A stretch of 64,000 nucleotides of DNA from Anderseniella sp963787895 (lineage in GTDB: Bacteria > Pseudomonadota > Alphaproteobacteria > Rhizobiales > Aestuariivirgaceae): contig CAWBEX010000001.1 in the NCBI GenBank assembly GCA_963787895.1, positions 564,364 through 628,363 of the forward strand, given 5' to 3'. The translations under genes were made by a program, and so were the position numbers. The notes beneath the pieces were generated by a model. That model saw only the letters and a program-made list of their open reading frames with translations. It ran no database searches and was not told where the DNA came from. How positions within the stretch are numbered: position 1 is the stretch's first letter; the number at the start of each line of letters is the position of its first letter. This document shows positions 35,621-44,944 of the stretch, in pieces.

Positions 35621-36379
35621 CTAGCCCTGCATGGTGAGACCGCCGGATACAGATATGGTCTGCCCGGTCATGTAGTCAGCATCCGAAGACGCCAGAAAAC
35701 AGACAATGCCGGGATAGTCCTCAGGCTGCCCGAGGCGGCGCATGGGGATGGCACGGGTAAGCCCTTCCACCAACCTCTTGCCGGCCTCGCCCTGTCCGGC
35801 AAACGAGTTGAACAGCGCGGTGTCCGTTGGGCCGGGACAGACCGTATTGACCTGGATATTGTGGCGCGCCATTTCGCGGGCCAGAGTGCGGGAAAAAGCG
35901 ATGATCCCGCCCTTGCAGGCTGAATACACCGCCTCGCCGGAAGACCCGCCGCGCCCGGCATCGGACGAAATGTTGATCACCTTGCCGGCATTCCGCTGCG
36001 CCATGCGCGCGACGACGGAATGCTGCATGTTCAGCGGGCCATACAGGTTGATGTCGATGATTTTCTTCCACAGGGCCCGGTCGGTATCGAGAAACGGTTT
36101 TGCCTCGTCCCAACCGGCATTGTTGACCAGGATGTCAATCGGACCAAGCTCTGCCTCTGCTGCAACGACAGCGGCGTCCACCTGCTGGTGATCGGCGATG
36201 TCGACCCTGTAAGCCCTGGCCTGACCTGCGCACATTCCGGCAGTATGCGCAGCGCCTGGCTCGTCGATGTCAAAAATGGCGACCTTGCACCCTTCATCAG
36301 CGAACCGTTTGCAGATGGCCCGGCCAATGCCTGCACCACCTCCGGTCACGATCACCGTCTTGCCTGTAAGTCCCCTCAT
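35621..36379 (-). CDS. SDR-family dehydrogenase (BadH-like)
   Basis: A 252-residue short-chain dehydrogenase: NAD loop TGGGAGIG (12-19), Asp after the second strand (FDIDE) favouring NAD, NNAG, and the catalytic Ser and YSACK. It resembles 2-hydroxycyclohexanecarboxyl-CoA dehydrogenase (BadH) of alicyclic acid degradation, but the substrate is uncertain. Its start overlaps the stop of the upstream glutamate-synthase-like gene by 4 bases, so they form a pair. Together with the latter it lies between bamD and recN, which usually adjoin. Confidence 0.88.
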   Translation of the reverse strand: MRGLTGKTVIVTGGGAGIGRAICKRFADEGCKVAIFDIDEPGAAHTAGMCAGQARAYRVDIADHQQVDAAVVAAEAELGPIDILVNNAGWDEAKPFLDTDRALWKKIIDINLYGPLNMQHSVVARMAQRNAGKVINISSDAGRGGSSGEAVYSACKGGIIAFSRTLAREMARHNIQVNTVCPGPTDTALFNSFAGQGEAGKRLVEGLTRAIPMRRLGQPEDYPGIVCFLASSDADYMTGQTISVSGGLTMQG

Positions 36380-37887
36380 GCGGCCCTGCCCTTTCTGTGT
36401 TTTGCTGGTGGATAAATCTCACTCAATGGTCTGGACTTGCCGTTCTCCTGAATCAGCCGCACGTGCTTGCGCTCCAGCGCGCGCACATGCGCTACGCCAC
36501 AGGCATGCGCGATTAACCCGGCTCCGTAATGAATTCTGGCGGCATAGTTCATCACACGTACCGCCTTGTCTTCAGGGTCGAGCCCACGCTGCAGATGCCG
36601 TTGATGGGTAGTGATGCCAGTAGGGCACGTGTTCTTGTTGCATTTCAGGGATTGAATGCAGCCAAGCGCAAACATGAAACCGCGCGCCGAATTCACGAAA
36701 TCAGCCCCGGCGCAATAGGCCCAGGCAACCTCAGCGGGTGTAATCAGTTTGCCGGCACCAATGACGCGGATGCGACCTCTAAGGCCATACTTTTCCAGAA
36801 CATCCACACACAGCGGCAGGGCTTCCTTGATGGTGAGTGCGGTATTGTCGATAAGCGGCATGGGGGCCGCCCCGGTTCCTCCGTCGCCTGAATCAATAGT
36901 GATAAAGTCCGGCGCAGACTTTGGCCCGCGCTTCTTTATCAGCTTGCACAGGTCTTCCAGCCACTCAACACCGCCCATGGCAGTCTTGAAGCCGGTCGGC
37001 AGGCCCGATATGTCACGCACCCTGGACACGAAATCCAGCAACTGCTCATTGTTTGCAATATCAGCATGCCTGTTGGGCGACAACGAAGCCTGGCCTGCAG
37101 GAATACCACGCACTGAAGCGATTTCCGGTGTGACCTTCTCAGCAGGCAGAATGCCGCCCTTGCCGGGTTTTGCACCCTGCGACAGCTTGATCTCGACCAT
37201 CTTGACCTGTTCCAGACCGGCCACTTCGCGCAACTTCTGTTCACTGAAGCAGCCATGCTCGTCGCGCACGCCGTAATTGGCTGTCCCGATCTGGAAGATG
37301 ATGTCACACCCGCCTGAAAGATGATGCGAAGACAGGCCGCCCTCACCTGTGTTCAGCCAGCAACCCGCCATCGCGGCACCCTTCGACAAAGCCTGGATGG
37401 CAGGCGCGGACAGCGAACCATAGCTCATGGCGGAAATATTGATGATGGACTGTGCCTTGTATGGCTGGCGCGCATAAGGCCCGATAATCAGCGCCGGAGG
37501 CGGCGAAACCTCCTCATCCAGCGGTGCATAGATGGCGTTTGCAAAAATCGGCGAACCGACAGCAGTTATATTCTGCGTTGATCCGAAGGCAACGGTATTG
37601 TCGGCGCCAGCAGCTGATTTGTAGACCCATTCGCGCTGCGCCCGGTTGAACGGCATTTCCTCGCGGTCCATCGCGAAGAAATATTGCCGGAAGAACTCAC
37701 CTAGTGTGGAGAACACATGCCTGAAACGGCCGATGACCGGATAGTTGCGCCGGATTGCATCCTCGCGCTGGCTGATATCCATGACGAACATCACCATTAT
37801 CACCAGAAAGCCAAGCCCAACGGCGAACACAAACAAGGTTGCCAGCAGCGACAGACCATTAGCAACAAGGCCAGCAATGAAATCCAT
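36376..37887 (-). CDS. FMN-binding glutamate synthase-like oxidoreductase, membrane-anchored
   Basis: A 503-residue protein: an N-terminal membrane helix (about 10-35), then the FMN domain of the glutamate synthase large chain without the glutaminase part. GDGGTGAAPMPLIDNT and the cluster motif CIQSLKCNKNTC (C-x5-C-x4-C, 3Fe-4S) are present. Stand-alone members are widespread and mostly of unknown substrate; the membrane anchor fits electron transfer to the membrane. ATG 37887 is used because it starts the anchor cleanly and has GGAAAG upstream. It is coupled to the SDR gene. Confidence 0.88.
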   Translation of the reverse strand: MDFIAGLVANGLSLLATLFVFAVGLGFLVIMVMFVMDISQREDAIRRNYPVIGRFRHVFSTLGEFFRQYFFAMDREEMPFNRAQREWVYKSAAGADNTVAFGSTQNITAVGSPIFANAIYAPLDEEVSPPPALIIGPYARQPYKAQSIINISAMSYGSLSAPAIQALSKGAAMAGCWLNTGEGGLSSHHLSGGCDIIFQIGTANYGVRDEHGCFSEQKLREVAGLEQVKMVEIKLSQGAKPGKGGILPAEKVTPEIASVRGIPAGQASLSPNRHADIANNEQLLDFVSRVRDISGLPTGFKTAMGGVEWLEDLCKLIKKRGPKSAPDFITIDSGDGGTGAAPMPLIDNTALTIKEALPLCVDVLEKYGLRGRIRVIGAGKLITPAEVAWAYCAGADFVNSARGFMFALGCIQSLKCNKNTCPTGITTHQRHLQRGLDPEDKAVRVMNYAARIHYGAGLIAHACGVAHVRALERKHVRLIQENGKSRPLSEIYPPAKHRKGRAA

Positions 37888-38179
37888 GGTGCTTTCCGGG
37901 AAATGCAGCGTGTTTTGCAGTTGCAGTGTGGCTTTGCCCGTGGCCCGGGTCAACCACGCAGGCAAACTGTCACCAGACTGTTGCATCCAAGTCGCAAGGC
38001 ACTACCAGCAAACCTGATGCAGGCAGGTACAATGCCTGTTCGCTGAACTTATGAACAATCCCATCGCTGTAATTGTGAACCTGACATTCGAAAGTATTGA
38101 CCGATTGAGCCCGTTTCATAAGCTGGAAGTGATTGACAAAGGCTGCGGGCGCGGGACCAACCCGCAAGAGGACAGTTTC

Positions 38180-38842
38180 ATGATTAAGTTTGATTTGCCA
38201 CGCCGCCTGCTGGCAGAGGCACTTGGTACGTGTGCACTTGTGTGCACGGTAGTCGGATCCGGCATCATGGCGGACAAACTGTCTGATGACGCTGCCATAT
38301 CACTGTTGGGCAACACCATTCCAACAGGTGCGATACTGGTTGTGCTGATTACCATCCTGGGCCCTGTGTCCAGCGCTCACTTCAACCCTGCCGTCTCGCT
38401 TGGCTTTTCAATGCGCGGCGATCTGCCCTGGCGTGAATTCGGCCCCTACGTGGCTGCACAAGTTGCTGGCGGTTTGATTGGCACCTGGGTGGCCCACCTG
38501 ATGTTTGAACTGCCGGTTCTGCAGGCTTCGCTCACCGACAGGACCGGCGGCGCACAATGGTTTGCCGAGTTTGTCGCAACTTTTGGTTTGATGGCAGTAA
38601 TTCTGGGCGGTATCCGGTTCAAGACTGATGCCATTGCCTGGCTTGTCGGCCTGTACATCACTGCCGCCTACTGGTTTACAGCGTCCACCTCGTTTGCCAA
38701 CCCGGCGGTGGCCATATCGCGCGCTTTCACAAACACGTTTTCCGGCATCAGGCCGATCGACCTGCCGGGCTTTATTCTGGCTGAACTGTTTGGAGCAGTG
38801 ATGGCCGTGCTGGTAATGGGTTGGCTGCTGAAAAAGAAGTGA
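38180..38842 (+). CDS. MIP/aquaporin family channel
   Basis: A 220-residue six-helix channel with both NPA motifs: HFNPAVS (Asn69) and FANPAVAISR (Asn174). It passes water or small neutral solutes; in alphaproteobacteria related genes often sit in arsenic operons (AqpS type), but no ars gene is present here. The start ATG 38180 has GAGG upstream. It is on the plus strand, inserted between minus-strand bamD and the glutamate-synthase-like gene; its stop abuts the end of bamD. Confidence 0.9.
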   Translation: MIKFDLPRRLLAEALGTCALVCTVVGSGIMADKLSDDAAISLLGNTIPTGAILVVLITILGPVSSAHFNPAVSLGFSMRGDLPWREFGPYVAAQVAGGLIGTWVAHLMFELPVLQASLTDRTGGAQWFAEFVATFGLMAVILGGIRFKTDAIAWLVGLYITAAYWFTASTSFANPAVAISRAFTNTFSGIRPIDLPGFILAELFGAVMAVLVMGWLLKKK

Positions 38843-39739
38843 TCAGGAGCCAAACACGCTGGACAACCAGGAACTGGAATCTGCCTGTGGGCTCAAACCG
38901 CCGCCCTGCAACAGCGCGAACGCATCCTTGTACCACTGCGAGCCGGGGTAGTTGTGCCCCAGTATGGCGGCTGCCGTCTGTGCTTCCGAGCGCACGCCAA
39001 GCTGCATGTAGTTCTCGGTCAGACGGTAAAGCGCCTCAGGGGTGTGTGACGACGTCTGATACTTCTCGACGACAGTCTTGTAGCGGTTGATGGCCGCCAG
39101 AAACGCCTTCTTGCGCTGGTAGTAGCGCCCGATTTCCATTTCCTTGCCCGCAAGCACGTCCCGCGCAAGGGCTGCCTTGCCAGCTGCGTCCTGGGCATAG
39201 GGTGTGCCAGGGTATCGCCTTGCCACTTCTTCCAGTTCTTCAAGTGACTTGCGCGCAGCAGTCGGATCACGCCGGATGTCGTTGATCTGCTCGTAATGAT
39301 TGAGTGCAATCAGATATTGCGCATAGGCTGCATCCTGATGGCCTGGATGAAGCTGAATGAAGCGCTCTGCCGCAGCAATGGATGCAGCATGTTCGCTGCG
39401 CTGATACTGTGCGAAAGCCTGCATGAGAATGGACTTGGTGGCCCACTTGGAATACGGGTGTTGGCGCTCTACTTCGGAGAACTTTTTCACCGCCGAGCGG
39501 TATTCTCCGTCACGGACATCCTTGACGCCTTCATTGTACATCCGTGCGATCGGCTCGCCATTGGGGTCTGTGCCCAGATCAGGCGCTACGCCCTTGCCGC
39601 CAAACAGGCTGAAACCTTCTGAAGAACTGCTGTCATCACCACCCAGATAGTCGGACAGACCACCGCCGCCGCAACCGGCCAGCAGCACGCCGGTCAAAGC
39701 CAGCGCGAGCAGGGATGAGGATTTCCGTTTGACTGGCAA
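38843..39739 (-). CDS. bamD: Outer membrane protein assembly factor BamD
   Basis: A 298-residue outer-membrane lipoprotein, essential partner of BamA in inserting beta-barrels. The lipobox is LLAGC with Cys23. A Gly/Ser-rich linker (24-50) leads to TPR repeats (LYNEGVKDVRDGEYRSAVKK pattern and following pairs of helices). The start is TTG 39739 with GGAG upstream (GGAGCGAAAC). It lies 214 bases after ftsZ; the lpxC gene often found between them is absent. Confidence 0.95.
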   Translation of the reverse strand: MPVKRKSSSLLALALTGVLLAGCGGGGLSDYLGGDDSSSSEGFSLFGGKGVAPDLGTDPNGEPIARMYNEGVKDVRDGEYRSAVKKFSEVERQHPYSKWATKSILMQAFAQYQRSEHAASIAAAERFIQLHPGHQDAAYAQYLIALNHYEQINDIRRDPTAARKSLEELEEVARRYPGTPYAQDAAGKAALARDVLAGKEMEIGRYYQRKKAFLAAINRYKTVVEKYQTSSHTPEALYRLTENYMQLGVRSEAQTAAAILGHNYPGSQWYKDAFALLQGGGLSPQADSSSWLSSVFGS

Positions 39740-39953
39740 AGTTTCGCTCCAGCTATCGCGCGGCCTGATTCCGGCATCAGTGTATCATCAAGGCGGCACA
39801 CTAGATCAAAACCCGCAAATGAGCGAGTCCTGCCATGGCCTGCATACAATTTGAATGATGCAGCAACCGGGCGGAATTGTGACCTGCCAGAACACAAGGC
39901 CGTCACCCGCCAAACTTTGGCAAAACGACGCCTGGTACCACAATCAATATGGT

Positions 39954-41483
39954 CTAGTTCGACTGCCGGCGCAGGAAGGCCGGGATTTCCAGCTGATCAT
40001 CGTCAAGCGCCGGGTCAATCGCCGGTTGCAGGGCCAGCACATTGCCGGCCTGCTCTGCCGCCTTGCGCGGAGCCTGCATGCTTGGTTCCGGTTTCTCGAC
40101 ACGACTTTTTGGTTCTTCCTCGCGGCGAACCCCGAGGCCAACGCTGGCCAGACGTTCCAGCAAACCCTTGCGTTTGGTTGTTGCTGCCTGTGCGACCTGC
40201 TGCATCTTGTCGGGGCGGGCAGCAAGCTGCTCGCGTACAGGTGCAGGAAAATCATCGGCCGACGGCATGCGCGGACGTGGTGCCGGCCTTGGTTCAGACA
40301 TGACCGGGCGGTGCATCGGCGCTGCCTCTTCGGCTTCTCCTTCAGCCGCTTCAGCCGCCGCTGCGTCACTGTCATCTTCGGCAGGTTCTTCGATTTCCCG
40401 CACAGCAGCCTTTGGCGCAGCCGCAGCAGGACGGCTTACCGTCCTCGGTGCAGCATAGCTGTAGCCGCCTTCGTCTTCTTCCTCGTCCTGATCATTGTCA
40501 TCAGAGCCTTGCAGGAATTCATCGGCCAGCCCGGTTGCAACCACGGACACGCGCATCGTGCCTTCCAGCCTCTCGTCAAACGTGGCGCCCAGAATGATGT
40601 TGGCTTCCGGATCCACTTCCTCGCGGATGCGGGTAGCGGCTTCGTCAACTTCGTAGAGTGTCAGATCTGGGCCACCGGAGATGGAAATCAGCAGACCGCG
40701 TGCACCGCGCATGGAGACATCGTCCAGCAACGGGTTTGAAATTGCAGCTTCAGCAGCTTCTATGGCGCGCTTTTCACCCGACGCTTCGCCAGTGCCCATC
40801 ATCGCCTTGCCCATTTCGGACATGATCGCGCGCACATCGGCAAAGTCGAGATTGATAAGGCCATCACGCGTCATCAGTTCGGTGATGGAGGCAACACCGG
40901 AATAGAGTACCTCGTCAGCCATGGCAAATGCAGCGGCAAACGTGGTTTTCTCATTGGCAACGCGGAACAGGTTCTGATTTGGAATGACGATCAGCGTATC
41001 AACATGCTTGGCGAGCTGCTCGATGCCGCGCTCGGCAGTCAGCATGCGGCGCTGGCCTTCAAAGTGGAACGGCTTCGTGACTACACCAACTGTGAGGATA
41101 CCCTGCTCTTTCGCCGCGCGGGCGATAACGGGAGCTGCGCCAGTGCCTGTACCACCACCCATGCCCGCGGTGATGAACACCATATGAGCACCTGCAAGAT
41201 GATCCATGATCTCAGGCAACGCCTCTTCGGCGGCACCGGCTCCAACCTGCGGCTGGGATCCGGCGCCAAGACCTTGAGTGAGAGCCGTACCCATCTGGAT
41301 CCGCCGCTCGGCAGAAGACTGCAGAATGGCCTGCGCATCGGTATTGGCAACGACGAATTCAACACCATCGAGATTGGACTCGATCATATTGTTGACTGCG
41401 TTGCCACCTGCACCGCCAACCCCGAAAACGGTAATGCGTGGCTTCAGTTCTGTTGAGTTTGGTACTGTGAGCTTGATCGGCAT
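39954..41483 (-). CDS. ftsZ: Cell division protein FtsZ
   Basis: A 509-residue tubulin-like GTPase that forms the division ring. N-terminal GTPase core with VFGVGGAGGNAVNNMI (19-34) and the tubulin signature GGGTGTG (109-115). A long acidic, Pro/Ala-rich linker (about 320-490) as usual in alphaproteobacteria ends in the FtsA/EzrA-binding tail DDDQLEIPAFLRRQ. The start is at MPIKLTVPNSTELKPRITVF (ATG 41483); ATG 41522 would add 13 residues. 219 bases separate it from ftsA, with a CtrA-like box, so it probably has its own promoter. Confidence 0.97.
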   Translation of the reverse strand: MPIKLTVPNSTELKPRITVFGVGGAGGNAVNNMIESNLDGVEFVVANTDAQAILQSSAERRIQMGTALTQGLGAGSQPQVGAGAAEEALPEIMDHLAGAHMVFITAGMGGGTGTGAAPVIARAAKEQGILTVGVVTKPFHFEGQRRMLTAERGIEQLAKHVDTLIVIPNQNLFRVANEKTTFAAAFAMADEVLYSGVASITELMTRDGLINLDFADVRAIMSEMGKAMMGTGEASGEKRAIEAAEAAISNPLLDDVSMRGARGLLISISGGPDLTLYEVDEAATRIREEVDPEANIILGATFDERLEGTMRVSVVATGLADEFLQGSDDNDQDEEEDEGGYSYAAPRTVSRPAAAAPKAAVREIEEPAEDDSDAAAAEAAEGEAEEAAPMHRPVMSEPRPAPRPRMPSADDFPAPVREQLAARPDKMQQVAQAATTKRKGLLERLASVGLGVRREEEPKSRVEKPEPSMQAPRKAAEQAGNVLALQPAIDPALDDDQLEIPAFLRRQSN

Positions 41484-41538
41484 GGGTCTGACGTTCCCGT
41501 TGGTTTCCCCTGGAACCTGCATTGTGGTTTCTGAATCA

Positions 41539-41553
41539 CTAACAAATGGTTAA
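41539..41553 (-). promoter_or_regulatory. CtrA-like box upstream of ftsZ
   Basis: Minus-strand TTAA-CCATTTG-TTAG agrees with the CtrA consensus TTAA-N7-TTAA at 7 of 8 positions. It lies 56 bases before the ftsZ ATG. CtrA is known to control ftsZ in Caulobacter; that it does so here is inference. Confidence 0.45.
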
Positions 41554-41702
41554 CGGACCCTTACTCGACTGCGGAAAATTGTGAATTTTTGATGCAACGG
41601 ATTTACCCGGGTTAACTTTTGTAGCCGCAACCACCCCGGAGCCGTTCAGATTCAGGCATCAAACAGGCAAAAAGACCGCAGGTCAAACACTTGGCCGCAG
41701 AA

Positions 41703-43025
41703 CTAGAAGCTTTCCTTCAACCAGCGACCGACACGGCGGAAGTAACCCGCATCATGGCCGGCACCGGCAAGCAGAACACCCAGATTCGCAGCCTGCCTGT
41801 CAGGCACCAGCGCATAACGCAGCAGCCCGGAAGCAACCGCGAAACCCGGCGTCGACAAAGCATCCGGCAACCCTTCAAATCGCGCCGGCCTGGCAACCCT
41901 GACACCGCGCGACATGACCTCACCCGCAAGCTGCTCCACGCCGTTCAACTGACTGCCGCCACCACTCAGCACCACGCGGCGCACAACCTGCCTGGCCACG
42001 GGAATCTCGTTGATCCGGTCGCGCACCATCTCCAGCAACTCTTCCATGCGCGGGCGCACTACGCCGCAGATCATCGAACGCGGCACCTGGCTCATGGCAT
42101 CACTGCCGGTCTCGCCAATAATCGGACAGGTAATGAGTTCGCGCTCGTCAAGTTGCGCAGGCACCGTGGAACCCCACAGCGTTTTTACACGCTCTGCATG
42201 TGCAATTGTCGTGTTCAGTCCGCGCGCAATATCAGTCGTCACGTGATGCGAGCCGACCGGGATCATGCCCGAGTGCATCAACATGCCTTCATTGAAAACC
42301 GCATACGAAGTCGTACCGCCGCCAAGCTCAACAAGAGCAACACCCAGCTCCATTTCATCAGCCGTAAGCACCGAGCGCGCTGCGGCATAAGGAGCAACTA
42401 CAACGCCGGCAGCATCCAGATGGCAACGCTCCAGCAGCAATCCGAGATTTGCCACCGCATGAGGTTCTGCCATCACGACATTCAGTTCAGCCGATAGACT
42501 TACCCCGTGCAGACCTTGAGGGTCGCGCACACCGCGAGCCTCATCAAGACGATAACCGAAAACAGAGGCGTGTATCACTGCCCTGCCAGCCGGGTTCACC
42601 TTGGCCATGGCTTCCACCATGGCACGCTGCATGTCAGCTTCGCCGACAGGCGCGGAACCAAGCTTGACCGTGCCCGTGGTGTGCACCGAAGTTGTGCGCC
42701 CTCCAGACATGTTCACGTAGACTTCGGTTACGGTTTGCCCGGCCATGCGTTCGGCCTGGTCAATCGCTGTGCGAACTGACTGCTCAGCCGCTTCCATGTC
42801 GTTGACCACACCCGCACGGATGCCGCGTGAGCGGCAATGACCTGAACCCTTGACCTTGATTTGCGGAACTGTTTCGTCCAGCGCACGTCTGCGGCTGCCC
42901 TGAACTTCGCCTATCAGGCAGCAGATCTTGGTTGAACCAATATCCAGAACAGCAATGGTGGAGGACCTCAGCGCAACGCCAGAGCCTCCTTGTCCTGAAG
43001 AAGACGGGAACTGAACTACTTTCAT
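41703..43025 (-). CDS. ftsA: Cell division protein FtsA
   Basis: A 440-residue actin-like ATPase that ties FtsZ to the membrane. Phosphate-1 loop VLDIGSTKICCLIGE (26-40), then VELGGGTTSYAVF (phosphate-2) and VVLSGGGSQLNGV (adenosine). The C-terminus ends in an amphipathic membrane-targeting helix (GRWLKESF). Located between ftsQ (71 bases upstream) and ftsZ in the usual order. Confidence 0.97.
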   Translation of the reverse strand: MKVVQFPSSSGQGGSGVALRSSTIAVLDIGSTKICCLIGEVQGSRRRALDETVPQIKVKGSGHCRSRGIRAGVVNDMEAAEQSVRTAIDQAERMAGQTVTEVYVNMSGGRTTSVHTTGTVKLGSAPVGEADMQRAMVEAMAKVNPAGRAVIHASVFGYRLDEARGVRDPQGLHGVSLSAELNVVMAEPHAVANLGLLLERCHLDAAGVVVAPYAAARSVLTADEMELGVALVELGGGTTSYAVFNEGMLMHSGMIPVGSHHVTTDIARGLNTTIAHAERVKTLWGSTVPAQLDERELITCPIIGETGSDAMSQVPRSMICGVVRPRMEELLEMVRDRINEIPVARQVVRRVVLSGGGSQLNGVEQLAGEVMSRGVRVARPARFEGLPDALSTPGFAVASGLLRYALVPDRQAANLGVLLAGAGHDAGYFRRVGRWLKESF

Positions 43026-43096
43026 GGCGTATACTACCTACTCAAACAACTCACCCAGCCCTGCCCACACAAGGCTCACGCACCCGCCTGCCGGGA

Positions 43097-43975
43097 TCAG
43101 CGCGAAGCGACCTTCTCGGCCGCCTTGCCACTCTCACCTTCAAACGGCACCAGCACGGCAGAACCCGCCAGCCGCAGATCAATCACCCGGATGCCAGACG
43201 ACAACACCTTGTGACGCGCCTGCATGTCGGCCAGAACCGCAAGTGCTGTTTCGACCCCGTTTTCAGGGAGCAACGCCTGCCGGCCACCGGAAAAATAAAG
43301 TGTCCAGCGCCGCTTACCAACACGCGCAGCACCCTTCACTGAAGAGTGTATGTCAGGCCACACTTCAAGTTGGTTAACAAGTTGCGATGCAGTTGTTTCG
43401 GCCCCGTCCCCTGATACCAGCAGAAGATCAGTGAACTTCCGCACGTTGAGGCTCGCAACAGCCACACCCTCCCGGTCGATCACATAGTACAAGCCACCGC
43501 GTTGCCAGATAGCAAACGGCTCGCGCTCGCTCACCTCGACATCCAGCCGATTGGGCGGCAACACCCGGACTTTCGCCGTTGTCACCCAGTCCAGGTTGAG
43601 CAGCAACTTGCGCGCAGTATTGGCGTCAAATCCGATTAGCGAACCACCAGGCTTCACCCCGATGGCATTCAGCACTGCGGCTCCATTCATGCGTTGCAGC
43701 CCGGTAATGCGAATATCTTCTGCCGCGTAGCCAAGCCATGAAGACAACTGTGCAGGTAAACCGCGGGTGCCGCTGGAAGGGTCGGAAAGGTGATCGCCTG
43801 CCAGCAGACCATAGCCTGTCACACCGGCCAGCATCGCCACTGCCAGCGAGCGCACGAGGGCACGAAACGGGCGGCGGTTGGCCATTCGCTCGAATGACAT
43901 CGAAGTTGCGACGGCGGTGGTCCAGGCAGGCGACCTGCGCGCCCTGCGCAGCCACCGGTTGATCTTCCTCATCAT
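43097..43975 (-). CDS. ftsQ: Cell division protein FtsQ
   Basis: A 292-residue bitopic protein of the divisome. A basic cytoplasmic tail (1-40), one membrane helix (about 41-58), then the POTRA domain (IRITGLQRMNGAAVLNAIGV) and the FtsQ beta domain (VTTAKVRVLPPNRLDVEVSE, WPDIHSSVKGAARVGKRRW). It links the early and late divisome by binding FtsB/FtsL. Its start overlaps the ddl stop by 1 base. Confidence 0.95.
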   Translation of the reverse strand: MMRKINRWLRRARRSPAWTTAVATSMSFERMANRRPFRALVRSLAVAMLAGVTGYGLLAGDHLSDPSSGTRGLPAQLSSWLGYAAEDIRITGLQRMNGAAVLNAIGVKPGGSLIGFDANTARKLLLNLDWVTTAKVRVLPPNRLDVEVSEREPFAIWQRGGLYYVIDREGVAVASLNVRKFTDLLLVSGDGAETTASQLVNQLEVWPDIHSSVKGAARVGKRRWTLYFSGGRQALLPENGVETALAVLADMQARHKVLSSGIRVIDLRLAGSAVLVPFEGESGKAAEKVASR

Positions 43976-44913
43976 TACCGCTTCAACCCCGCATCATTGA
44001 TCATCCAGGTCACCAGTTGAGGAAAATCATGCCCTTCGTGTGCAGCCATCTCCGGCACCAGCGAAGTGGGGGTCATGCCGGGCTGCGTATTGATCTCCAT
44101 GAAGATGATTTCGCCTTCAGCCCCTTCGGTATCATTGTAACGGAAGTCGGACCGCGACACTCCCCTGCAGCCAAGTTCCATGTGTGCAATCAATGCAAAT
44201 TTCTGAATCTTGCGGTAAACGTGACCTGGCAGTTCAGCCGGCAGGATATGGCGCGAACCACCCGGCTCATACTTTGCTGAGTAGTCATAGAAACCAACGG
44301 CAGAAACCACCTCGGTAACTCCCAGTGCAACATCACCCATGACGGCGCATGTCAGCTCCCGGCCCGGCACATAACGCTCCACCATCATCTTGTCTTCAAG
44401 GCTGAACTTTTCGCCCGCAATCATGTCGACAAGCGAGTTTGACCCGCGGTCGACAATGTGCACGCCAACGCTGGAGCCGTCGGCAACGGGCTTGACCACA
44501 TACGGCAGCGGCATGACTTCACGGTCGATGGCTTCACCCAGACTAACCACCTTGTGCTCAGCCACCGGCACCTTCGCCCTGGCCACCGCCGCCTTGCACA
44601 AATGCTTGTCCATTGCCAAAGCAGACGCCAGCACACCAGAGTGGGTGTATGGTATCTTCAGGGTTTCCAGAATGCCCTGAACGTGGCCGTCCTCGCCCCA
44701 CTTGCCGTGCAGCGCGTTGAAGGCAACATCCGGCTTCAGCTCCCGTAGTTTGTCAATGATGTCGTCCTGCACGTCAATCTGCGTGACCTTGAACCCCGCC
44801 TCTTCCAGGCCTCTGGTGCAGGCACGCCCCGACGACAGCGAAACCTCACGCTCGTTCGACCATCCGCCCATAAGCATCGCAACGTGCGTCAATTGGGGAT
44901 CGCGCTGTTCCAT
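43975..44913 (-). CDS. ddl: D-alanine--D-alanine ligase
   Basis: A 312-residue ATP-grasp enzyme that joins two D-Ala for the peptidoglycan stem. GGWSNEREVSLSSG (16-29) is the first substrate motif, ALHGKWGEDGHVQGILE the second; later LPYVVKPVADGSSVGV and IFMEINTQPGMTPTSLVP are the ATP-grasp and metal-binding parts. The length and position (between murB and ftsQ) are typical (DdlB type). Confidence 0.97.
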   Translation of the reverse strand: MEQRDPQLTHVAMLMGGWSNEREVSLSSGRACTRGLEEAGFKVTQIDVQDDIIDKLRELKPDVAFNALHGKWGEDGHVQGILETLKIPYTHSGVLASALAMDKHLCKAAVARAKVPVAEHKVVSLGEAIDREVMPLPYVVKPVADGSSVGVHIVDRGSNSLVDMIAGEKFSLEDKMMVERYVPGRELTCAVMGDVALGVTEVVSAVGFYDYSAKYEPGGSRHILPAELPGHVYRKIQKFALIAHMELGCRGVSRSDFRYNDTEGAEGEIIFMEINTQPGMTPTSLVPEMAAHEGHDFPQLVTWMINDAGLKR

Positions 44914-44944
44914 AACCGGCCTCTAAAACTTTCTGTGGCAGCCC

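Noticed and set aside
39740..39953. A remnant of lpxC between ftsZ and bamD
   Set aside because: No frame shows LpxC motifs, and the space is too short.
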